Origin: Lactonifactor longoviformis DSM 17459 | Lineage (GTDB): Bacteria > Bacillota > Clostridia > Lachnospirales > Lachnospiraceae | Direction of reading: 5' to 3' | Assembly: GCF_900129135.1 (NCBI RefSeq) | Contig: NZ_FQVI01000003.1 | Span: 62,001 to 126,000, forward strand | DNA length: 64,000 nucleotides | Shown: piece after piece, positions 1 to 7,563 of the stretch | Layout: every line of letters starts with the position of its first letter | How positions within the stretch are numbered: the first letter of the stretch is position 1 | Position numbers and translations under genes: made by a program | Notes under the pieces: model-generated | Database searches by the model: none | Told to the model about the DNA's origin: nothing | What the model saw: only the letters and a program-made list of their open reading frames with translations

Positions 1-374
1 CCAGTTACCGTATCCGGGAAAAAGCCTTTATATTATCTGCTGACAGAGAACGGCTTTTCTCACAGGCGGACTGCAAAAGAGAATTGCTTCTTCTGGGAGG
101 TCATGATCCATTTCTGGACCAGCGTGACCGAAGTGTATTGCTGCAGGATAAATTTCTGCACAGGGAAATATGGAAAACCACAACAAATCCAGGGGCTATT
201 TTGTACCGGGGAGAAATTATTGGCAACTGGACCAGTAAGAAGAAGAGCAGGGGAATGGAGATTACAATGAATCTTTGGAAGATTTTGCAGGATAAACAAA
301 AACTTTGCACTCTCGCGGAACAATATGCTGCCTTCCGGCAGCAGAAACTAGTGAACCTTCATATTAATAGCTGA
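1..374 (+). CDS. C-terminal part of a winged-helix DNA-binding (AlkZ/YcaQ-like) protein, truncated by window edge
   Basis: The reading frame is open from base 3 to the stop at 372-374, so the gene begins upstream of the window. The visible 123 residues include GGHDPFLDQRDR and, further on, PGAILYRGEIIGNW followed by a basic KKKSRG stretch. This order matches the last winged-helix unit of the HTH_42 family (DNA glycosylase AlkZ/YcaQ relatives, which unhook interstrand crosslinks). The family assignment rests on these C-terminal motifs alone; the catalytic part is not visible. It ends tail-to-tail with a possible small gene on the other strand. Confidence 0.6.
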   Translation, partial: SYRIREKAFILSADRERLFSQADCKRELLLLGGHDPFLDQRDRSVLLQDKFLHREIWKTTTNPGAILYRGEIIGNWTSKKKSRGMEITMNLWKILQDKQKLCTLAEQYAAFRQQKLVNLHINS

Positions 375-582
375 TATACCGCATGCTACTTCTGTATTTT
401 CCCCAGGATATCATCTCCGTACAACAGCTGTCATCCAGGGGCTGGTCTGCATCATTAATATAAACCAGACCAGCCCTTATCTCCGGGCAGACCAATGATG
501 CGAGACACAAGACCCCAACGAGGAGTAACATGGTCAGCAGAATGACCCATATCCAAACTGGTATTTTTCGTTTCTTCACCAT
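364..582 (-). CDS. possible small membrane protein
   Basis: A 72-residue frame begins with a basic MVKKRK tail followed by one strongly hydrophobic segment (residues about 9-31) and a polar C-terminus with a Cys-Cys pair. That layout fits a single-pass membrane or signal-anchored small protein. The ribosome binding site is weak (GGTG a few bases before ATG). The frame overlaps the end of the upstream gene by 11 bases, tail-to-tail. No family is recognised and it may not be a gene. Confidence 0.3.
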   Translation of the reverse strand: MVKKRKIPVWIWVILLTMLLLVGVLCLASLVCPEIRAGLVYINDADQPLDDSCCTEMISWGKYRSSMRYISY

Positions 583-1002
583 TTTTCACCACACCGTAGT
601 TGATAGGATCACTATATCAAAATGCGGATCTGGGAGCAATGGCTGATTCTCTTTATGCGTATCCCAAGTACTATAGCCATTTAATCCCAAAGGTAGCCTA
701 TCTCTCCGGAGATTCTGACAAGTGTTATTCTTTCCTCTAAATGCGATTCTATATCATCTACTGCTTCTTGTATGTATCTATGTTTGTATTCATATTCTCC
801 TCATCTACTCATTGTATGGCAGTCCGGACTTTATTTTTTTATATTTCTTTCTGTTCCAAGTTATTGCTTTGAGGGTTTGTCCATTCACAGCATTGACGGT
901 TTCTTCTGAGTTTGTTATGTTTTAGATGTGACTGTATGGGGCCAAGGTGTCTCATAGTTTATCAAATAGGCAAACAGTAATTCGGAATATAAGGAGGTAA
1001 CT
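583..1002. other. non-coding stretch with no supported gene
   Basis: This 420-base gap is T-rich on the plus strand. A short open frame around 600-741 (ending GDSDKCYSFL) has no start signal and may be a scrap of an older gene, but it is too short to assign. The last 15 bases carry the AAGGAGG ribosome binding site of the next gene. No terminator or promoter stands out. Confidence 0.5.
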
Positions 1003-1584
1003 ATGGTACAGGAATATATTATAAACGCTTGCAGTGGCCAGGCTATTGAGGTAGTAAGCGGGCAGACCATAACGATTATTGATATAGAAGGCGGGCAAGT
1101 TGTTGACTTTTTTGCTGAGCTTTCAGATAACCCCAACGAGTTTTTGTCAACTGGTGTTACGATTGACTGCAATGAGTCTTTGAGATTAAAAGTGGGGGAT
1201 TATATTTATTCTAATCTTTATCGTCCATTATTAAAAGTGTTATCCGATGATGTTGGAGAACATGATTTACTGCACCCTTGCTGCCGACCGGAGATGTATG
1301 AATTTTTTTACCATAATGGAAAAGGGCATCCCAATTGCCTGGATAACATAAACAAAAGTTTAGAAGAGACAAGGCAGATTATTCATCCTGTAAATCTATT
1401 TATGTACACAAAAGTAGATATGAATGGAGCTATAGAGGTCAAAAGTCCCCTGTCAAAAGCAGGAGACAAAGTGGTTTTACAGGCAGAAATGGATATGCGT
1501 TTAGGGATAGCTGCCTGTAGTGTATCGGAAAGTGACTGCAATAGCAGAAAATGCACGCCCATAAGGATAGTTGTTGCGGATTAA
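1003..1584 (+). CDS. DUF1989 / urea carboxylase-associated family protein
   Basis: A protein of 193 residues, close to the usual ~200 for DUF1989. Seen motifs are GGQVVDFF near residue 31, HDLLHPCC near 88, GHPNCLDN near 108, HPVNLFM near 128 and the C-terminal AEMDMRLGIAAC, which together are the signature order of the family. Members often sit beside urea carboxylase or amino-acid transport genes and their biochemical role is not established. AAGGAGG lies seven bases before the ATG, which fixes the start. A LysE exporter is encoded convergently just downstream. Confidence 0.85.
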   Translation: MVQEYIINACSGQAIEVVSGQTITIIDIEGGQVVDFFAELSDNPNEFLSTGVTIDCNESLRLKVGDYIYSNLYRPLLKVLSDDVGEHDLLHPCCRPEMYEFFYHNGKGHPNCLDNINKSLEETRQIIHPVNLFMYTKVDMNGAIEVKSPLSKAGDKVVLQAEMDMRLGIAACSVSESDCNSRKCTPIRIVVAD

Positions 1585-1617
1585 AGAAGCTCTATACGCC
1601 AAGCTTATTATAGATAT

Positions 1618-2205
1618 TTAGGAACCGAAGAGCGAGAATGCGCAGTAGACCAGCAGTAAGGCCATAACAGTGTTGACTATGCGGGCATGTCTGGAGAACA
1701 GCCATTTAAATCCGGATCCAAAAGCTGACCACAGTAGTGTAAATACAAAACCAATCAAGGCAAGCAGCAAGGCAAAACCCATAAGAGGCAGCGTCTGTCC
1801 GGCATAATACGGAAGAATATAAGCCTCCATTGACATTATACAGTAGATATAGATTTTTGGATTAATAAATTGCAGAAGTAAACCAGGGACAAAACCGTCG
1901 TGGGAATGAGACGCTTCCACAGAAGCAGAGCTGCGGAAGGTTTCCCAGGCAAGATATAACATATAGCAGGCCCCTGCCAGAAGCATAGGCAGTTTGATTC
2001 TGGGGATGAAGGAGGAGAGCAGACTGCAGAAGGCTGTACATAATAGCATCACGAGAGAAAAACCTGTCAGAATTCCCAGATTAAAGGGCAATGCACCGCG
2101 AAATCCCTTCCGGATTCCATTTGACATAGACATAATATTATTAGGGCCTGGTGTTACGGCAGTAATTACGGCATAGGTAAGAAAAGAAAACCAGGGAAAC
2201 ATCAT
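1618..2205 (-). CDS. LysE/RhtB-family amino acid exporter (EamB-like)
   Basis: A 195-residue membrane protein with about six hydrophobic segments. The N-terminal TPGPNNIMSMSNG motif is the hallmark of the LysE superfamily, and the surrounding residues are closest to the cysteine/O-acetylserine exporter EamB. Such proteins expel amino acids or related metabolites by proton antiport. AAGGAGG precedes two consecutive ATG codons; the second, at 2202, has the better spacing. It diverges from an XRE-cupin regulator, a common pairing that suggests substrate-responsive control. The exported substrate is not determinable here. Confidence 0.9.
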   Translation of the reverse strand: MMFPWFSFLTYAVITAVTPGPNNIMSMSNGIRKGFRGALPFNLGILTGFSLVMLLCTAFCSLLSSFIPRIKLPMLLAGACYMLYLAWETFRSSASVEASHSHDGFVPGLLLQFINPKIYIYCIMSMEAYILPYYAGQTLPLMGFALLLALIGFVFTLLWSAFGSGFKWLFSRHARIVNTVMALLLVYCAFSLFGS

Positions 2206-2316
2206 TGACCTCCTTAATTATGGTGTGATAAGATAATGGAAAATAGTATAATATATAAGAATTCTTTTATATTGTACTTTAAGTTTATTATAATGTCAAG
2301 GAGATGAAGAGCATAT

Positions 2317-2868
2317 ATGGATGTCACTAAGATTGTAGCGGCAAATGTAAAGGATATAAGGGAAAAAAAGAAACTGACATTGGATGCAGCTGCTGAGACC
2401 ACAGGGGTTTCCCGCAGTATGCTGGCGCAGATTGAAAAAGGGGATGTAAACCCTACGATATCAGTTCTATGGAAGATTGCCAATGGCTACAAGGTTTCAT
2501 TTACTTCACTGGTGGAGGGACCGGAAGAACCTGCTGTTATGATAAAGAGGATGGCGGCTGCACCATTAGCAGAAGATGACGGGCGCTATCTTAATTACCC
2601 TGTTTTTGGATTCGACGAGCAGAAGTTATTTGAGAGCTACCGAATTGTTATAAAGCCGGGGGGAAGGCTTTCGGCACAGCCCCATATGACGGGAGCAGAA
2701 GAATATATTACGGTATTCTATGGGAAAGTTATTATTTCGGTAGAGGAAGAGACATACCATTTGGAGCAGGGAGATTCTATACGGTTCCTTGCAGATGTAT
2801 CACATTCTTATGAAAATGTGGGGGAAGAGGAAGCCGGTTTAAGCATGCTGATTTACTATAATAAGTAA
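2317..2868 (+). CDS. XRE-family transcriptional regulator with C-terminal cupin
   Basis: The 183-residue protein has an N-terminal HTH_3 domain (about residues 6-60, with TGVSRSMLAQIEKG as the recognition region) and a C-terminal cupin beta-barrel (about 105-180, with PHMTGAEEY and QGDSIRF). This HTH-cupin architecture is typical of local regulators that sense a small molecule. AAGGAG lies 12 bases before the ATG. The divergent LysE-type exporter is the probable target; the 111-base gap between them would hold both promoters. Confidence 0.88.
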   Translation: MDVTKIVAANVKDIREKKKLTLDAAAETTGVSRSMLAQIEKGDVNPTISVLWKIANGYKVSFTSLVEGPEEPAVMIKRMAAAPLAEDDGRYLNYPVFGFDEQKLFESYRIVIKPGGRLSAQPHMTGAEEYITVFYGKVIISVEEETYHLEQGDSIRFLADVSHSYENVGEEEAGLSMLIYYNK

Positions 2869-2954
2869 GGGGCAGAGAATGAGAGCGGAGGTATTTCAAA
2901 TATATAAGGGTGTCAAAGGATATATATCACTAAAGCGATCCATTGATAAGTATG

Positions 2955-3200
2955 TTACTTCTTTTTCTTTGGTTTTCGGTTAAGTTTCAATGTGATAGAT
3001 TGGTTTTGGGCTGTTTCATAACTTCCCTGCAGTCTTCTAAATCCAGAAGATGAACGGCCAGGCAAAATAAGTTTTTTTGTCTTTATTATTTCGATTAGGA
3101 CAGTGGCATTCGTATTGGGATTCGCGCTCCTGAAGGCGGCTGCAGCAAGTGCAAATAGTCTGTCCTCGGGACAGTATAATGTACTAAAAATTCTATTTGC
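2955..3200 (-). pseudogene. possible decayed gene remnant (C-terminal fragment)
   Basis: The minus strand is open for 81 codons here, from just after a TAA at 3201-3203 to a TAA at 2955-2957. The translation looks protein-like: an alanine-rich helix, then TNATVLIEIIKTKKLILPG, and a very basic tail ending NRKPKKKK. There is no in-frame ATG, GTG or TTG with a ribosome binding site at its head, so if it was a gene it has lost its front. No family is recognised, and chance remains possible. Confidence 0.2.
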
Positions 3201-3275
3201 TTAAACTTTTTCACTTATCAGGTGAAAGTAGAAAGTATTATAAAATACAGCAATTTTGGGGGATATGGAGCAGTA

Positions 3276-3419
3276 GCATGAAATATTAGGAATAATGCCG
3301 GTGAAGAATAGATAATAGGGCTCTTATATGTTATAATGGCATAAGACATTGCGGCATGAAATATTATGAATAATGTAGGTTTAGAATAGATAATACAAAC
3401 ATTATGTGTTATAATATGT
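3276..3419 (+). promoter_or_regulatory. tandem imperfect repeat, each copy ending in a TATAAT promoter element
   Basis: Copy 1 starts at 3276 and copy 2 at 3354, both with GCATGAAATATTA (copy 2 differs at the next base). They share GAATAATG, AGAATAGATAATA and a closing TTATAAT (TATAAT at 3332 and 3410). The offset is exactly 78 bases. No good -35 hexamer is seen at the usual distance, which suggests either an activator-dependent promoter pair or a repeated operator. The following gene is the MetV-RnfC fusion 125 bases downstream. Confidence 0.45.
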
Positions 3420-3543
3420 GTTAATTACGGACGTAAATTATCTGCCTGTTGTTATTCTTTCATTAAAGTACAGAGAATGGAAAAATAACATAATCAGATA
3501 AGCTTTAGGTCTGTAAATTAATATCATTAAGGAAGGTGAGCAA

Positions 3544-5508
3544 TTGGAAAACTATACCAAGTATAAGCTAAAGGGGAACGACGAGCTGGCTGCGTTACTG
3601 GCTGATAAAGATAAACTGTTCGTCATTGCCTGCAACAAATGCTTCAAGGAATTTGAGACCATTGACGAACCAGATTGCGGTGAATTTGAAAAAATCGCCG
3701 CGGAACATGGAAAAACAATCACAGGAAGCGCAAAGGTCGATTTTTTGTGCAACAAAACCCAGACTGAGAAAAAGTTACAGGATATGATTCCCGAAGGCAC
3801 GGAGCATATTTTTGTAATCTCTTGCGGCTTGGGTATCCAGACAGTTGCAGACGGGGCAAAAGTACCTGTATATGCGGCAAGCAATACATTGAACTATACA
3901 GGACATCACGGTATGGCGCTGACTAAAAAGCGCTGTGACGCATGTGCTCAGTGCTACCTGAATATAACCGGAGGAGTTTGTCCGATCGTTGACTGCTCCA
4001 AAAGTCTGGTCAATGGACAGTGCGGGGGCGCGAAGAATGGGAAATGTGAAGTAGATCCGGACAAAGATTGTGCCTGGGAAAAAATCAATAGTAAATTGGA
4101 GAAGCAGGGACGTCTTGAGGAATTTTTGAATCAGCCGGTTCAGTTACGTGACTATTCAAAAGTTAATTTTAATGTTATTAATGAATATGTAAAATCTATT
4201 CGTGAGGAGAGATTTGCAGGCTATTATGGCGGTGTTCATCCATCCGAACGCAAAGGGTTCAGTGAGCATATTGCACTGGAAAGATTTCCGGAACCGAAAA
4301 CGGTTGTTATTTCCATGTCACAACATTTAGGGGCTCCGGCAAATCCTATTGTACAAGTGGGTGATACAGTGAAGGTCGGACAAAAGATCGCTGAAGCTGC
4401 AGGCTTTATCAGTGCTCCTGTCCATTCCAGTGTCAGCGGAACTGTTGTCGCAATTGAACCGCGCCTGCATGCTACAAGAGGCAGCGAAGTTATGGCTGTT
4501 GTAATTGAATCAGATGGAAAAAATACTCTGTACGAATCAGTAAAACCGAATAAAGATTTAGAAGACCTTACGCCGGATGAAATCATCGAGATTGTTCGGG
4601 AGGCCGGAATTGTAGGTATGGGAGGTGCCGGATTCCCGACATCTGTCAAATTGAAACCGAACAAGCCAATCGAAGCTATCCTGCTCAACGGCTGTGAATG
4701 TGAACCGCTTTTGACAGCAGACCACAGAGTGCTTCTGGAGTTTGCAGATGATATTATTTACGGCCTTAAGGCAATGATTAAAACAGTTGATGCCCAGAAA
4801 GGTATTATTGTTATTGAGGATAATAAGCCGGATGCCGTTGAACTTATGGAAGCCAAAATTGCCGACTGTGACAATATAGAAGTAGTAGTGGCTAAGACAA
4901 AATACCCCCAGGGTGCTGAAAAAATGCTGATTAAGCATATTATGGGAAGACAGGTGCCGCGCGGCGGCCTGCCGGCAGATGTAGGGGTTGTAGTTAGTAA
5001 CATCAGCACGGTAAAGGCTGTTTCTGATGCGATTCAGAAGGGTATGCCGCTCATTGAGCGTGTTGCCACCATAACCGGCGAAAAGATTAAGAAGCCCGGC
5101 AATTATATCGTAAAGATTGGTACGAATGTAAAAGAGCTTATCGATTATTGCGGCGGATTCACAGATGATGATGTTATGGTTAAGATGGGCGGACCAATGA
5201 TGGGATTTGCTCTTTCAGATTTGAATGTACCTATGATGAAAGGCTCCAATGGAATCATTGCGATTGATACGGATCAGACACAGGAAATGTCTTGTATCAA
5301 ATGCGGACGCTGTGTGGACGTGTGTCCGATGGAGCTTGCCCCGCTGTATTATGCAAAACTTGCGGATGAGCAGAAATGGCAGGATATGCGTGACAGAGAT
5401 GTCATGGATTGTATTGAGTGCAGGAGCTGTGAATATATATGTTCCTCCAAGATTCCATTAGTCAGCAAAATTAAGGCTGGAAAAAATGCGATAAGGGAGA
5501 TGAAGTGA
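3544..5508 (+). CDS. metV-rnfC2: MetV-RnfC fusion: methylene-tetrahydrofolate reductase zinc/FeS subunit joined to an RnfC-type NADH dehydrogenase
   Basis: In 654 residues two known proteins are fused. Residues ~1-215 match MetV (MTHFR_C domain): cysteines in CNKCFKEFE, then CDACAQCYLN, GGVCPIVDCSKS and NGQCGGAKNGKC. Residues ~225-654 match RnfC: GGVHPSERK, a glycine-rich GGAGFPTSVKL for NADH/FMN, and two 4Fe-4S motifs near the end (CIKCGRCVDVCP, CIECRSCEYICS). In some acetogens MetF, MetV and a stand-alone RnfC2 form a reductase that takes electrons from NADH to reduce methylene-THF. Here two partners are one chain. The start is TTG, preceded by AGGTGAG. The stop is one base from metV. Confidence 0.88.
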   Translation: MENYTKYKLKGNDELAALLADKDKLFVIACNKCFKEFETIDEPDCGEFEKIAAEHGKTITGSAKVDFLCNKTQTEKKLQDMIPEGTEHIFVISCGLGIQTVADGAKVPVYAASNTLNYTGHHGMALTKKRCDACAQCYLNITGGVCPIVDCSKSLVNGQCGGAKNGKCEVDPDKDCAWEKINSKLEKQGRLEEFLNQPVQLRDYSKVNFNVINEYVKSIREERFAGYYGGVHPSERKGFSEHIALERFPEPKTVVISMSQHLGAPANPIVQVGDTVKVGQKIAEAAGFISAPVHSSVSGTVVAIEPRLHATRGSEVMAVVIESDGKNTLYESVKPNKDLEDLTPDEIIEIVREAGIVGMGGAGFPTSVKLKPNKPIEAILLNGCECEPLLTADHRVLLEFADDIIYGLKAMIKTVDAQKGIIVIEDNKPDAVELMEAKIADCDNIEVVVAKTKYPQGAEKMLIKHIMGRQVPRGGLPADVGVVVSNISTVKAVSDAIQKGMPLIERVATITGEKIKKPGNYIVKIGTNVKELIDYCGGFTDDDVMVKMGGPMMGFALSDLNVPMMKGSNGIIAIDTDQTQEMSCIKCGRCVDVCPMELAPLYYAKLADEQKWQDMRDRDVMDCIECRSCEYICSSKIPLVSKIKAGKNAIREMK

Positions 5509-5509
5509 T

Positions 5510-6148
5510 ATGTTAATTACCCAATTAAAAGCAAAGGAAACTATCGTATCACTGGTGGGCGGAAAGAAAGTTTTTATCATTAACTGCCAGGGATGCAAAG
5601 AAGTTCATTTCCCGGAAAAAGAAGCCGCAGAATTCCAGAAAGAGCTGGCGGATGACGGGAATGTGACCGGAATTATTACAACTGACTATATTTGTAATCC
5701 GGAAAATATGAAGCTGCGGCTTCAGAAACATATGAGTGCGATTGAGGCTGCAGATGTAGTGCTGGTATTCTCCTGCGGCGTCGGTGTACAGACAATTGCC
5801 GAGTACCTGGAGGACAAAAAGGTATGTGCAGCATGTGATACATATCCATTGCCGGGATTCCAAGGTGTAACACCCTTAGAATATGATTGTGATCAGTGCG
5901 GAGAATGTTATCTGAACATCACTGGCGGAATCTGCCCGATTACCGCTTGCTCTAAAAGCCTGGTCAACGGACCATGCGGCGGTACCAAAAACGGCAAATG
6001 CGAAGTGGACGGAGATATGGAATGCGGCTGGGAGCGTATTTACAGACGCCTTGCACAGCTTGGACGTCAGGATGCACTGAAATGTCCGGTACAGGTACGC
6101 AATTACGCAACCGATGATGAAGTGTCTAAGCAAACAGAGAACTGTTAA
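5510..6148 (+). CDS. metV: MetV-type zinc/FeS subunit of methylene-tetrahydrofolate reductase
   Basis: A 212-residue protein that repeats the domain found at the N-terminus of the upstream fusion: CQGCKEVHF, then CDQCGECYLN, GGICPITACSKS and NGPCGGTKNGKC. MetV partners MetF in type II/III methylene-THF reductases and carries the metal centres that feed electrons to the MetF flavin. It is separated from the fusion gene by one base and lies 93 bases before metF, so all three are surely co-transcribed. Two MetV copies in one operon imply either a heterodimeric arrangement or specialised electron routes. Confidence 0.88.
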   Translation: MLITQLKAKETIVSLVGGKKVFIINCQGCKEVHFPEKEAAEFQKELADDGNVTGIITTDYICNPENMKLRLQKHMSAIEAADVVLVFSCGVGVQTIAEYLEDKKVCAACDTYPLPGFQGVTPLEYDCDQCGECYLNITGGICPITACSKSLVNGPCGGTKNGKCEVDGDMECGWERIYRRLAQLGRQDALKCPVQVRNYATDDEVSKQTENC

Positions 6149-6241
6149 AATTCATGTGACTATTCAGCGGGTAGTATCCCGCGTGGTAACTATGATGGGA
6201 CTGAATGGTTGCAAATTTATAATGATTAGGAGTAAGGGAGA

Positions 6242-7120
6242 ATGAATATTACTGAATTATTTCAACGTGGTGAATTTGTAGTTTCTGCAGAAGTAGGACC
6301 GCCGAAAGGAACCAATATTGACCATCTTGTAGAAGAAGCAAAGACTTATCTGACCGGGGTTACAGCGGTGAACGTAACAGATAACCAGTCTTCCGTTATG
6401 CGTCTGGGCTCTCTGGCGACATGTAAGGTACTGAAGGATGAAGGACTAACACCAATCTATCAGTTGACTTGCCGTGACAGAAACCGTATCGCACTGCAGT
6501 CAGATCTTTTGAGCGCTGCTATGTTAGGAATTGAAAATCTGCTTCTCTTAACCGGTGATCATACCAAGATGGGAGATCATCCTCAGGCGAAACCTGTTTT
6601 TGACCTGGATTCTGTTTCCCTGATTCATACAGTAAAAACGCTGGAATCAGGCTATGACCTTGGCGGAAATGAGCTGGTGGGCGAACCGCCCAAGTTTGCA
6701 AAAGGTGCAGTAGTATCACCATGCAGTGATTCTGTTGACGCACAGCTTGCAAAGATGGAACGAAAAGTAATGGCTGGCGCTGACTATTTCCAGACGCAGG
6801 CAGTTTATGAACCTGAAAAATTCATTGAATTTATGGAAAAAGCAAAACAGTTCGGAAAACCTGTTCAGCTGGGTATTGTAATTCCGAAATCTGTGGGAAT
6901 GGCAAGATTCATGAATGCAAATGTTGCAGGTATCCATGTTCCGGAATCAATGATCGACGAACTGAAGGCCGATAAGGAAAAAACAAAAGCAGGTATCACT
7001 GGTGTAGAGATCGCTGCACGTATTATTAAAGAATGTAAACCATACTGTCAGGGTGTACATATCATGGCATTAGGCTGGGAATCTAAAATACCGGATCTTC
7101 TTAAGCTGGCCGGAATTTAA
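6242..7120 (+). CDS. metF: methylene-tetrahydrofolate reductase catalytic subunit
   Basis: The 292-residue protein matches the MetF TIM-barrel flavoprotein in length. Motifs include GPPKGTNID near residue 20, NVTDNQSS near 44, LTCRDRNR near 76 and LLLLTGDH near 99, the last being the flavin-binding strand. It reduces 5,10-methylene-THF to 5-methyl-THF, serving methionine synthesis or the methyl branch of the Wood-Ljungdahl pathway. AGGAGTAAGGGAG precedes the ATG. A strong terminator follows, closing the operon that starts with the MetV-RnfC fusion. Confidence 0.93.
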   Translation: MNITELFQRGEFVVSAEVGPPKGTNIDHLVEEAKTYLTGVTAVNVTDNQSSVMRLGSLATCKVLKDEGLTPIYQLTCRDRNRIALQSDLLSAAMLGIENLLLLTGDHTKMGDHPQAKPVFDLDSVSLIHTVKTLESGYDLGGNELVGEPPKFAKGAVVSPCSDSVDAQLAKMERKVMAGADYFQTQAVYEPEKFIEFMEKAKQFGKPVQLGIVIPKSVGMARFMNANVAGIHVPESMIDELKADKEKTKAGITGVEIAARIIKECKPYCQGVHIMALGWESKIPDLLKLAGI

Positions 7121-7172
7121 TATTCTAAGGACTGTCAGTTAATACGGAGTTTTAGTCCTTGTAGCATATAAT

Positions 7173-7236
7173 AAGAACATTCCGGCAGGGATCAGGAGTA
7201 GTTATACTTGATTTTCCTGCGGGAGTGTTCTTTTTC
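7173..7236 (+). terminator. intrinsic terminator after metF
   Basis: AAGAACATTCCGGCAGG pairs with CCTGCGGGAGTGTTCTT across a ~30-base loop and is followed directly by a T-run. It ends the metV-rnfC/metV/metF transcript. Confidence 0.8.
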
Positions 7237-7399
7237 TTTCAACTAAAAATATCCTGACGATGGGAATGTGATAAAAACAATGGCTCTAATTTATAAGGGC
7301 ACTGCCAAAGTTCTATGAAGAATACCAAGAACTTGAGAATGTTGAGAAGCTACTGTATATTTATCAGGAAAGTAGAATGCAGTTAATCTTTCACATTGT
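7237..7399. other. non-coding stretch between metF terminator and CRISPR leader
   Basis: No supported gene is present. A short frame (about 7297-7446) reads like a coding scrap (PKFYEEYQELENVEKLLYIY) but has no start signal and runs into the leader. It does not resemble Cas2, which normally lies immediately before a leader of this type. Confidence 0.5.
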
Positions 7400-7563
7400 T
7401 TGGTGCGAATGCCAAGTGAACATAAAAATCCTGGGAGATTCGCACTAAGATAATTGGAAAAAAGTTAACATAAAGTGCTTAAAAGGTTAAGGGTAAACAT
7501 TAATATTGTTTGGTATGCACATATATATGTGAGAGAATGGGTATAATTTGGTACATTTTTGCT
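7400..7563 (+). promoter_or_regulatory. CRISPR leader (type I-C-like)
   Basis: The A/T-rich 164 bases directly before the first repeat contain an inverted repeat GTGCGAAT (7403-7410) / ATTCGCAC (7438-7445) enclosing AAGTGAACATAAAAATCCTG. This arrangement is what commonly follows cas2 and starts the leader in type I-C loci. TATAAT-like bases occur at 7540-7548 shortly before the array. It lies on the side with perfect repeats, which agrees with plus-strand transcription. Confidence 0.7.

Larger units (their letters stand above)
2869..3543. other. long intergenic region with promoter repeats and a possible gene remnant
   Basis: No intact gene is visible in these 675 bases. On the minus strand, 2955-3200 is an 81-codon open stretch with no start codon (annotated separately). 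Between 3276 and 3419 two imperfect copies of a ~66-base segment lie 78 bases apart, each ending in a TATAAT hexamer (annotated separately). The last bases carry the AGGTGAG ribosome binding site of the MetV-RnfC gene. Confidence 0.6.

Noticed and set aside
600-741. Short open stretch that could be a gene scrap
   Set aside because: About 45 codons, no ribosome binding site, no recognisable family; not enough to call.
3544-5508. Membrane-bound Rnf complex
   Set aside because: Only an RnfC-type subunit, fused to MetV, is encoded; rnfA, B, D, E and G are absent.
3544-7120. Claiming a complete Wood-Ljungdahl pathway
   Set aside because: Only the methylene-THF reductase genes are present; no CODH/acetyl-CoA synthase, formyl-THF ligase or FolD gene is in the window.
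7297-7446. Possible cas2 remnant before the CRISPR leader
   Set aside because: The translation (YEEYQELENVEK region) does not resemble Cas2 and the frame has no start.
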